The notes under the pieces are model-generated. The model had not been told where the DNA came from. It saw only the letters and a program-made list of their open reading frames with translations, and did not search any database. From NCBI GenBank assembly GCA_022495005.1, contig JAGYXB010000020.1, positions 558,001 to 622,000 on the forward strand: 64,000 bases of DNA. Reading direction: 5' to 3'. The position numbers were made by a program, and so were the translations under genes. The DNA is from Rhyacophila brunnea. Its lineage: Eukaryota; Arthropoda; Insecta; Trichoptera; Rhyacophilidae. Below are positions 1-12,000 of the stretch, piece by piece (position 1 is the stretch's first letter; every line of letters begins with the position of its first letter).

Positions 1-97
1 GGACTTTGCTAGAGAACGACAAGACACGTGCACTCGTACTGGTAACACACTTGTGATTAATGGGGTGGACGCCGAGGAAAATGAATTCCCATACATG
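1..97 (+). CDS. protease exon (activation peptide and N-terminus of catalytic domain)
   Basis: Translation starts in frame at base 2; the exon enters from outside the window. It encodes 32 residues with the linker Cys that should pair with the catalytic domain, then the activation site before [15 protein letters not shown]. Donor GTTAGT follows at 98. The residue before the new N-terminal Val is Leu, not Arg or Lys. Confidence 0.85.
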
Positions 98-3000
98 GTT
101 AGTGATGCTATTTATTTTATACCTGATGGCAGTGGCCCTAATAAAATAAGCTCTACGCCTTGGATTCACTAGGGAACAAAATGTCCTACAACATGACGCG
201 CAACATTGAGTGTATATGCCGCCGCAACGTTGCGTGCTCTCCCCCAACGTTCCGCGCAACATATGCGTCTTTTCAACGTGACGCGGCACATGTTGCACGT
301 TGTCGCTTTGCTCGTGCCTCGTACTCACTAGGGGACAAAATTTCCTGCAACATGACGTGCAACATTGAGTCTACATGCCGCCGCAGCGTTTCGCGGTGTC
401 TCCCAACGTTGCACGCAACATATGAGGTTTTTCAACGTGACGCGGGACATGTTGCACGTTGTCACTTCGCTTGTGCCTCGTACTCACTAGGGGACAAAAT
501 GTCCCGCTTCATGACGCGCAACATAGAGTCTACGTGACGCCGAAACATAGCGCAGCATTTCTGCGTGACGCGGGACATGCTGCATGTTGATGCACCAAGA
601 GTGAGCGCATGGGTTGCGTCGGGCCTCTACATCACTAAATGCGCCAATAGCTAAGTCCACATTTAGTCATTTCATCACCCAATTCCTCTTCAACTTTTAA
701 ATTCTGGTTTTACACCGAGAAGTTTTGTGCATACGCAGATTAGATGAATCCCTTTTACTGTCGACATTCGTTCAATAAAAGATAATGTCATCTCAGATGA
801 CATTTTGAAATTCGAAAAAAAAATTATTTTATTACCAATAATATAATATGATCAACCATTGTCTATTTCGACTACCTACAGACTAAAATAAAATATATAT
901 CAATCGACTAGCAACTCCACGAACAACCCGAATCTTCCCGAAAAAATACAAAGTCGCTGGAGTGTTGAACAGAAATCCAAAACGGTCGGATAGCGGTGCG
1001 CTAGTACTTTCATCACAAAATGGCGGCCATTTTGAAACCGATTTGAGAGCCGACGACACATGCCCTGTGTTCAATTCGTGAGACGTACGGAAAAGTCCCG
1101 AGTGTTGACTTGGCTATTGGACGTACAATATTTAAATAATTGCGCAATCCACATACAGAATGTGGCCCGTCATATATTGACCATCAATGTTTTTGTATAG
1201 AATATCAAGTAACAACAAATAATGTTGTGTCAGAATTGTTGACATTACCATAAAATTTTTTGGAACCACGACTGGAATTACGCGGGATTGCGTTTCTTGT
1301 TTCGTTTCTCTTCAACCCACTTCCTCCCCTTCGACTTCCAGTTACAACTGTCAACTTCAGGGTGAAGCTTTGAGATCTACAGTACAAGTGACAAATCAAT
1401 CGGGGCATACAATGGGCAGTGTTTCCCAAAGTGTGGTACGCGTACCCCCTAAGTTACGGGAAGAGTTTGGTGGGAGTACACGCTGCAGCGGCTTTGGCTG
1501 CGCCTGGTGCAACAAGCATTAATACGACATCAATACAAAATCCATGCTAGAAGGTTTATCACATGCGGAAGAAGAGCAATTGTTGGAATAAGCTTCAGAC
1601 GGATTCTTGAAAAATAAATATAAGGAGTGTACTTTAATATCATTCTGGTTGCAAATGCAACATATGTATCCAGTTTTAACACAAAAAGTCCTGAAATACA
1701 TCTTGCCTTTTCCAACTTCAGTTGAAGTTGCTTTTTCAGCATTATTTGTAGATATTAAGTCAAAAAAAGGAACAGGCTTTTGGATGTGGAACCGCACCTC
1801 ATATTAAAATTAACAACCTGGAACCAAATTGTGATGATCTGTCTCAATATAAACAATTTCATTCTTCTCATTGATTATAGTGAATGTTATTTTTATAATA
1901 TAACTTTTATTTATATTTTATTATGAATGAATTTAATTTTTCGTTTATTATTAGGTATTTTGTTTATGTACTTACTAAAAAAGGAAAAAAATATTTTGAT
2001 TGTTAAGTAAGTAGTATATGATTTTTTTTTGGCTAAGGACACTGAGTAGTGTTACGAAAATTATAGAATTATTGGTACACAGATGTCGAAAGTTTGGGAA
2101 ACACTGCAGAGAATCAACAGGCTGCATAACAAGTCGTGTTGCTTTGGCTTGAAGATAAACACGAAGAAAAGAAATGTGTTGTGCAATGTCCAGATTTCTG
2201 TCTGATTAGTGATCATCGACAACTTTATTACCCAGGGTACATACCACGGAAGCTGGCACTTGCAATCCGAATGGTAATGTTCGGAGTACGGCTGTGACCT
2301 TACGAAGAGAAACAGCGACTGTATAGCCTCAAGAACAGACGATGAAGAATCAACAATGGACCTTGATCGGTCACATGTGAAGAATGTCTTAAAATAGTTT
2401 CAACCTAACCTAACCTTTCTTCAAGCCAAGACCACTAAATAGTACATACGTGTTGCTGACATGACCCGAGAAGATGCAAGTAGACTAGCGACCGGACCCT
2501 TGTGTGTGCGCCTGATTCTAGTAATTATACAACTGCCCTGTGGTTAAAACTACTGGTGTAGTGGTCAATTTCCGATTATTATGACCTGTCGCATCAGTAC
2601 ATACGCACATATACCGTGTGCGCGTGGTCTGATATAACATCTTCATCTAGATCAGTGATCGCCAAACGGTCGCTAGCGGCGCCATTTTTGGTAGCTCGCG
2701 TAGGATATTTTATCATATTTGTAAATTTAAATGTGATTTGTCGCTTAGTGTTGCGTCAACTGTAAAATCTGTATGGCCTTACGTCCTAGTGTCCAATTTT
2801 AGTCAGAATTGCGCTCAAAATGAAGGCATTGTTTTGTTCCACCTACTTATGTGAATCAACGTTTTCCACTATGAAGGTGGTTAAAATTAAATGTAGAAAC
2901 CGACTCACAGATGTCGGTACATTTTGATAATTGCACTCAGAAGGGTGTGACAAGGTACTCACCGATAATTGAAACAAATGTGGAGAAAGGGGAATGCCAT

Positions 3001-6000
3001 TCTATTTAAAAATTATTTTTACCTTTACTCACATATTTCAAGATAATTCAATTCAATTTCAATCATTATTTGTCTATAAATAAATAATTAAATTACTTAC
3101 GCATTTTATGTTTTATTGGAAGTCTGATGTCCTAATTTATTTTAAGTAATATAATAATATTATGACGTATGGTACGATAAAGGACGATGATAAAAAATAT
3201 AAAGGAATATGTATAAGTAGTTTCTTTTATTTTGTTAACTGTCAATTCATGGTGGAACTGCATTGTATTGTTGTTTTTATTTAATAAAACGCAATTTTTG
3301 TAGTAGTTATTCCACTTTTAATCAAGAGATTAGGGCCGGTTTCGTCCGTATTAATGTCCAACCTCATTAGTTTTAAATTAATCTGTTATTGGGAAGGTAT
3401 TATTGGACGGATAATTATTTATGTACCTATTGTTATATTATTTCTATCGCTTTGAATTTTGTTTGATAAATATTGTTTTAAAAAAATGTATTCAGTTGAA
3501 AATGTCCTTCTGAAGCGGACGAAACCGGTCCTAATCTCTTGATTAAAAGTGGAATAAGTACAACAAAAATTGCGTTTTATTAAATAAAAACAACAATGTA
3601 TAAGTAGCTCACCAGACAATTTCAATTTCTGAAAGTAGCTCTCATCCTTATTGAGTTTTTAGACCACTGATCTAGATTATAGCCGATAATAAAAAATAAT
3701 ATTTTATTATTTGTAGGCGATCCTGGGTTACATGCAAGATCGCGCAATGCAATTGCTTTGCGGTGGCACACTCATCAACGAACGTTGGGTGCTTACCGCA
3801 GCTCATTGTATTAGGAGGTAATATCCACATCTTGATTTCAATGTGTATAATGTATTTTCCAACTAACTTTCTTCAAGACTTGCTCGCCTTTCGTTCTATC
3901 GAAGTTCGTAGGTCACTTAAACCTCCTTTACACATGCATGGATTTACTGTTGACAGTAAGAAAATGTATGGGTAAACATGTATTATCCTGCAGTTGGCAA
4001 GATTGCATGCACGAATCTTTGAATGCATGAAGATTGGAAGCTTCTGAATTTTCATGTGACAATTCTGCGCGGTAGAACGATAGTGGCGAACCTGTCGGCA
4101 AAAAAACGAATTTTCAGGTTGACCGATTTTCACTAGCTGTCAAAATAGTATCATAAAAATTACAACATCTCGTCTCGCTTACTCTTAAAGAATGAATTGG
4201 AGAGACAGTCAGCACTGTTATGTGTAAACAGTTACCTATTGGCATGATAGTTTTAAAGAAGCACTATTGCTGCCAGTAAATCCTTGCACGTGTACAGGCG
4301 CTATTATGCTCTAAAAGCATTTTCTCTGCTCTCACGTGGTATACTTTCCAATCCTGATATTCTATAAATTTGAAATTATATGCACCCAGCAATTAGATAG
4401 TTGGTCGCAGCCATAACCTCTTTTGGATTAAAACGGTTTCCCTCATGTCAGGCTTATTAAGCACCAATAGCGAGGGCAGTACTGCTGGGCGCTGGTCAAT
4501 GCACTCCCGACTCCCGAGAGACGTAGACATTTTTAATGATATATCTTTTGACGAATGCACATAGTGCTTGGAAGATGCCGTAAAGTGAAACCCGGGTCGC
4601 AAAAAATGACTCACATGGAATAGTACAAAACTTAAATATATTAGAATTTATATTCAAATTCCATCAAGTACATTCGGTCGATAGTTTTAACATTAAAAAT
4701 GAAATAAATTCTAATGGGATTTATTTTTGCACTATTCCATTTGAGTCGCTTTTTGCGACCCGGGTTTCGCCTTTTGGTATCTTCAGGCGCTGTGTATACT
4801 CACCAAAGGCAAACACACACTGACAACGGACACTCTCAACTCTAACGTATATAATAAATCAATACAATAAATTAGGTTTAACACATTTTAATAATATATC
4901 ACCATATAATATTTCAAATTTGATTAGGTAGTCAATAATATTTAATAACACGATACATTTTGATTGATAATTTGTTTATAAAATTTACAATATAATGTTA
5001 TAAATGGTAAAAAATTACATTCTTCACCATAAATCGCTCTGTAATCAGTGAGGCATATTATGTTGGATTTCAATTAAACAGTAAACCTTGATTGTCCTAA
5101 AACCATATGAAATATAGTCGCACTCGGTTATTACGATCACGGATAAAGCGAGATCTCGGATGTAACGAGGAAACATTCGTTGACATTTTAGTTTATGATT
5201 TTCTCCATACATTTATTCACTTTTATAACGAGCTACTTATCGGTTACACCGAGCTAAAATGTCGATCGTTTAAAAACATTTCGCCCTAAGCAATAAAATC
5301 CAACCGGACAGGATGCCGCTGGAATCTGATTACGTTTATGACACTAGTTAAGTGCTAAGTACCTACCTAATTGGTGTTTTGCCAACAATATTGAAAAAGG
5401 TATCCACGCATATGGTTGAAATAAGTAAAAAATCCAAGGTTTGTGTCAAGTCAGTAGGTACAATAAACAACTTCCTTTGTCGTTTCTGAATGACATGCTT
5501 GTTTCGGGGATTTTTACTATGTTTTCAGATTTGTTATTTTTGACTTTTTTTTACTTTTTGTGTTATGTAATGGCTCATTTAAAAATACAGTCGAACTTGA
5601 TTATTACGAGGAAGATGGAACCGACTGAATTTGCTCGTTATAAGCATTACTCTTTATATAGCATTTTTCGCGCCACGTTCTATTTAAGCATAGAACATAA
5701 AACATCTAAAAACATCGTAAAAATCCCCGAAACAAGCATGGCATTCATAAACTACAAAATAAGTTGTTTATTGTAATGAAGTGCTGAGCCGTCGACGCTG
5801 GTAGGTACCTGCTGACTTCACAAAGCTTGAATTTTTAGATGCTATTTCAACCATATGCGTGGATACTTTTTCAATGTTGTCGGCGAAAACACCAATTAGG
5901 TACTTAGACACTTAACTAGTGTCATAAACAGTGGCGGCTCGACGACTTTCTAGGTGGTGGGGTTTAGCCATTATTAATATACATACCTACCTACTTTTTC

Positions 6001-9000
6001 ATATTATACATTATGCACCAAGCTACTTATAATAATATAATTTTATAAATGAGGAAATGAGTAATTTTTCAGAATAAATAATATGATTATCTGAGTCGTT
6101 ACCTAATCACATCTAAAAAGCGTGCTTAAAAATGTAAACTTAATTATTATTATAGACTTATCATTATCAGTTTTGAACAACCACATACGGCAAGAATTTT
6201 TACTCACCTAGGGGTTATTTGATTCGCTCCCTAGTATGCGTATACTAACGCTAATGCATTCACATTCTTTGTAGAACGGGATTTGTACCGTGGCGACGGG
6301 ATGGGACTGAGTGACCCCGGTCATCGAAAAATAGACGCCATAACTTTTTTAATTTGTACATATGTGGCACCGTGGTGAAATAGAGCGGATTTAAATTAAT
6401 TAACTGTTTTAATACCATGTAATCATCATCATTGAGTTATTATATAATTAACAATCATAACTTAATTTATTTGTATACCAACAACACATATATGTATAAA
6501 ATTGCGACAGGTTTAGATAGATAAAATAAATTAAATAGTACATTTAATTATGTAATTAAGAAGGTAGGTATATTATGACAATATTATATTTTGATATGAT
6601 AACGATGTGGGGATGGTCCCTACGAACCCTTAAGGTAGAGCCGCCCCTGGTCATAAACATAATCCAATCCTGGCGGCATCGATCGGATTTTATTGCTTAG
6701 GGTCGAAAATGTTGTTTTTAAACGATCGACACATCAACAGTTTTGCTCGGTATACCCGAGAAGTAGCTAGTTATAAAAATGAATAAATGTATGGAGAAAA
6801 TCATAAACTAAAATGTCAACGAATGTTTCCTCATTACACCCGAGATCTCGTTATTTCCGTGATCGTAATAACCTAGTTCGACTGTATCTATTCTCTGATA
6901 TAAGAGTAACGCTTATAATGAGCAAATTCAGTCGGTCCCATCTTCCTCGTAATAACCAAGTTCGACTGTATACAATTAAAATCAAGCGGACAGTTTCATA
7001 CTATCAAAAACCATACAGATTCGCTTCACAAGCAATTACGAAGTGGTATTATTTTGGTATCAATACCTAATACATATTTATATACAGTAATATTTGTTTT
7101 CATTACTGAGATGATCTACCTACATAAGCTTTGGTGACAGCAAATTATTATTAAAGTCAGTCACCAAAACTAATTTTTACGTAGTTATTATATTTTGTTT
7201 CCATTACTTACAGAAATGTGAATTATCTGGTGCTGCTAGGATCACCTGCACTTGACGATCCTATCAATCCACGGAATATGTTCAGTGTTACGAACATCAG
7301 TAGGCATCCAGATTATAGTGGTATGAAATACCATGACATTGCACTGTGGCAACTTGACAGAGAGTAAGTATACACTTGTTATATTGTTTATATATTATCA
7401 TGAAATTTTGAAGGTGATTCTCATCATAGGCGCCTTCGATAGCATTAGGGATTGCAATGCCCATTGATAATGCCAACACCGGTATTTCGGTATTTACTAT
7501 TGAATACCGGTATTCATAAAATAATTGTAAAAAACAGAAGGATCTACCAATTAATATAATATATAATGTGAAAATCTCTTTAAAATATTAATATATTATA
7601 GCATGTGTCATTGTTGGTCACCAAGGACGATGAAGGCCCACGGAAGGAAACCAGAAATCGCGTAACCCGACAAAAAAATACAGTCCTGTTAAGCCTTTTA
7701 TGTTAATTGATATATTTTGTTTCCTCTTTCAATACCTAATCGGTATTGTCTGATTTTTAAAACCGATATTTCGGTATCGTAAAATACTAGGACGGTACTG
7801 TTCGGTTATACGGAATACAGCGGAAAACGCATTTTGAAAATAGCCGATAAACTGGATTATTTGTTAGTTTGGGTTAGGTTAGGTTGGGTTGGGTTAGGTT
7901 AGGTTAGGTGGTTAGGTTAACCTAACAAATAATCCAGTTTATCGGCTATTTTCATAATGCATCAAAGATGTGAGTAAAATTTGTCATTTCTGTCTAATTA
8001 TTCTGTCTTTCCGGTTCTTCCAGCCATTCGGGATTTCGGCCATTCGGGATTTCAGCGTTCGGGATTTCGGTATTCGGGATTTCGGCTTTCTGGATTTCGG
8101 CTTTCGGGATTTAGGCTTTCGGGATTTCGGCCATTCGGGATTTCAGCATTCGGGATTTCGGCCTTCGGGATTTCGACCTAAACCCGGCAATACCTATGTT
8201 CCACTCAGTTTGTGAGAAATATGTATCTTTTTTTTAAAATTTCAATATACATAGTCTAAACTGAGTGGCATGTTTTAATTTTTCGGAGGCCCCCTTTTAA
8301 ATTTTCTCACGAATTGGTTGCGTTAAGTTACGTTAGCCGGCTCACACATCAAAACTCGTCTCGTCTGCAATGTGTCGAATACGTCGATGTGGCGTCATCG
8401 TTATTCACAAAACCATTTGAAAACCAGGAAAAAATTATTCAAACAATAAAAGATATTCCTTCGGCTGGAAACACGGTGAAAGATAGAACCTCAAGAACTC
8501 ATTTAAACTTTTTTAATAGAATTTTTTAAAACCATGTTTTTCATTTTTAAAATAATATTTGGGAAATTTTGGCACGTGTACGTTAAAAAGTTCGTTAACC
8601 CTGAGCTAAGAAGGTCAGTTATTTAGCTATGGGCACTGGCATCAATCTGCCCACGTGGAGCTAATCAGATGTTGGCGATATGTACGTTTCTTCTTCTTCG
8701 ATGGCGCTACAGCTCAAGTCGAGCCCTGTCCCCCTCCACCACCGTCCTCCAGCCGGAACGGTCCTCCGCACGTCTTTTCCAGTTCATGGTTTTTAGCAGC
8801 TGGTTGGCATCCTTTGTAATGTTGTCATCCTATCGTGTGCGTGGCTTTCCCACTGGCCTTTTTCCCCCTGTATTAACTTCGAGGATCTTATTCGGTATCC
8901 GTGACTCAGGCTTGCGCTGGACATGGCCTGCCCAGTTCAGCCTCTGGTATGTACGTTTCACAATTTTTTTTTTAACAGTTTTTCTTGTTGTTTTCAGAGT

Positions 9001-12000
9001 ACGCTTCGATAATTCAATATTTCCGGCATGTCTTCAGGTAGAAAAAAAGAATTTTGACACAGTAACTGTAACTGGATGGGGTGAAACTCGTAAAAAAACT
9101 GCTGCTCATCCAAGAGGAGAGAAGACCAGTAATCGTCTACAAAAGGTAAAAACATACACACATACGATAGTATTTTCGCATGCAAGCTGAGTATATGACC
9201 TGAAAGTAGATCTTTTGATTTCTCGATGTTTTTCGTTTATCGAGATTCGAGGATTCTCGAATTAAAGAACATTTTAGATTTTAGAAAATTCCGCTCCGGT
9301 TCAAAGTCCCGTATGTTTTTTCCTCAGGAAAATTAAGAGTTCCCATTTCAGATCAAAGTCGGCGGACCAGCGGCTTTCTTTTTCCGTTTCAAATTACTTT
9401 TGATATTTTTTGTTATATTTATTTTCTGGTAGGTAGCAATTTTCTTTTATTATGTGGTAATTTCTCGAGAATTCTCAAGACAAGATTTCTCGTACGGAAC
9501 CTCTAGTTATTAAAAGGAGGATAATAATATTATAAAAGCTATGTTACAGCTAATCGAACCAAACTGAATCAAACAAATCAAGCCGGACGGTTGGATCTTG
9601 GACCATTTGGGAGAAAAATAATTCAATTAGATATTATGTATTTGTCTCTAAAACAGCAACACATTATTTTTGAAATGTCAACTTGTAAAGAAATTCTAAC
9701 CTCATATAGCTCGTCGTCTTGAATAACACAAATTTAATTACTGTCGTATTCATTTATATTATTCATAATGAATATGTTATTTTCAGTAGTCAGGTAAGTC
9801 TGTATCATAATATGCGTTCAAGTTTGCCATGTTTGTGCATTACAGTCATATTGGTGCAATACTCGTCGCACTTTGTGTTATTCAGGTTTTATAACATGAT
9901 CGTCATAAAGTAATAAAGCGTACCGTGCTTCAGAGCCTTAGCTCATGGCGACTGACTTCCACATTTTAATTGTATTAAATTATAATGTTCTGTAGATCAC
10001 CAATTACATTAATTTGAGAGGATTTACTTGCACTAGCCCTGTATCTAAGAGATTTAGATATCTCTCTGCGCCACGTTACGAAAGCTCAGTGTGATATACT
10101 GAGTTTCTCTAAGCAGCATCTCATCACATTGGGAGAGAAGAAGTGACGCTGGACCTAGCCTAACTGACTATAAGCCAATCGAATACCAGCATCCTGGAAG
10201 TCCGCAAAATACCATCAAGGGTATGCATGGAATGCTGGCATGGCATGACCTGGGAAGTCACAAGAAAACTGGCGAGTGGATTTTTGGAGGCGCGTGGGCA
10301 TTTTGTCAATAAGCTCCAACTTAGGAGCATACATGGACTAGAACATGGTGTGTAAATTCCCACCTCCGCTCCCGTTATGTATATGCAGCCACGTCATACG
10401 CGGCCGGCTAACATAACCCTTACGTGTGCCAGATCAAAGAATTTAAGCCCTCATTTTGTCCCGAGCAGAGCCGCACGGGACTGGTGATGCAACCTTGCAC
10501 CGAAGTGCGAATGCATGATGTTAATTTATATGGCAACTATCAGTGACTTTAATTTGAAGAGTCGCAAGGGGAGTCGAGAATGTCCCGCCCCCCGTACGCT
10601 CTGGCGAATTTAGTAAAGGCCGCAAAATTGGCCTCGGTTGCCACCATGTCCGCGTGTCCTATTGGGCCCGAATGGGGTTGGACCCGGGCAAACTCCGCTC
10701 GTTTGGGGCCCATAAGTGGACAGTCCCACAGGACGTGCTCTGCGTCCTGCTGGTCGTGTCCACATGAGCAACCCGACCCATGCCCTGCCAAACCAAACCC
10801 CTGCAGTTTGGCCGCAAAGTTTCCATGACCAGTCATGAATTGACTAGTCCAGTGGGTCGGCACCAGTTTCCTCGTCATGTGTCTCACCGAGACATCTGGA
10901 AAGTATAGAAAAGTCTGGCGGCCCTTAGAGGAGGCCACCCATCTCGCCTGCCATGCCGCATATGCGGTCTTGTAGACCAGCTCAGATACAGTCATTTTGT
11001 AGCTCACGCCTTCCACTCTCGATGGCGGTATCAGAGGGACACCGGCAAGAGTTGTATTGATCCTCCTCATAAGGAGAGTGATCGATCCTCTAATTTGAAC
11101 GTGCAAGTCGAGGGGAAAGACCCCCGAAAAGACCGCCAGGGCATCCGAAGATGTGGTCCTATAGGCCTTAGTAAGGCCAATCAGAGCAGCCCTCTGTCCG
11201 CTAAGCAGAGCCCTCTTCACAATTGTCAGCGAGGCTTTGGTCTGCCACACGCTGAAGGCATAGCCAGCGATGCCCATGAATATAGCCTCGTAGGCGATTC
11301 TCAGGGCCCGAGGCTTTAGGCCCCAAGTGTTGCCCGCCAGGCGAGCAACCTTCTGATAGGCTGAGTTGGCCTGCTTCTCGTCCAGAACGACCCCCAAGTA
11401 GGTCACCTAGCAGAGTCGCCGAAGCGCACTGCGGATGATCGCTTATTTATGTTTATCCTTGAGCTGCCCTTGAGGAGGATAGCTTCCGTTTTGCCAGGTG
11501 CAAATGCAAGCTTATTAAGCTTACCCCAGTTAAGGATTCTCGATAATGCGTCCTTAGCTACGCGCTCGAGTGTCGGACGGCTCGACGAGCCAACTAGTAA
11601 AAGAAGGTCATCAGCGTACGCGACGAGCGCGCAGCCCGGTGGCAGAGGTAACGTCAAAACATCGTCAAAAAGTATATTCCATAGCAAGGGGCCAAGCACG
11701 GAACCCTGCGGACACCCCATGGTGGTCTCCCTGTAAATCAATTCAGTGCTAGAGTCGTATATAACTTCCCTTTTATTAAAATAGCTTTGCACTAGGGCAA
11801 AGAGGTCCCCCGGGATCTGTCGGAGCCGAAGCTTAGATAGAATTAATGGCCACCATGCGGTGTCGAAGGCACCGGCTATGTCCAAAAAGAAGCCTGCCAC
11901 AATGACTCCTTCTGAGTCCTCAACAAATTTCTGTGCAAATCTGATGGCGTCCTCAGTAGACTTGCCGGGTCTGAAACCAAATTGCCTCTCCGAGATAGGG

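Larger units (their letters stand above)
2653..3669 (+). mobile_element. hAT element with perfect 8-bp target duplication
   Basis: The element runs from CAGTGATCGCC to GACCACTG and is flanked by ATCTAGAT at 2645-2652 and 3670-3677. It contains a degenerate transposase C-terminus and a nested hairpin MITE. The 8-bp duplication and CAGTG ends indicate the hAT superfamily. Confidence 0.8.
5115..6968 (-). mobile_element. pogo-like MITE (outer, inverted copy)
   Basis: This copy is split into 5115-5587 and 6885-6968 by the second copy. Its ends resemble CAGTCGAACTTGGTTATTACG, a pogo/Tigger-type terminus, and both outer flanks are TA (5113-5114, 6969-6970). Rejoined, the layout matches the uninterrupted copy at 35633-36222 in reverse. 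Confidence 0.7.

Noticed and set aside
160..537. 125-aa open frame with repeated SLGDK and CRR blocks
   Set aside because: It lies in the 159-bp tandem array in a protease intron, and the internal likeness comes from the DNA repeat.
8030..8180. CRISPR-like array
   Set aside because: Units of 15-16 bp are directly joined with no spacers, in an insect intron.
8669..9190. 173-aa open frame on the + strand
   Set aside because: It is a chance fusion of the 8691-8947 insertion with protease exon 8998-9145; the part after 8998 is already explained as that exon.
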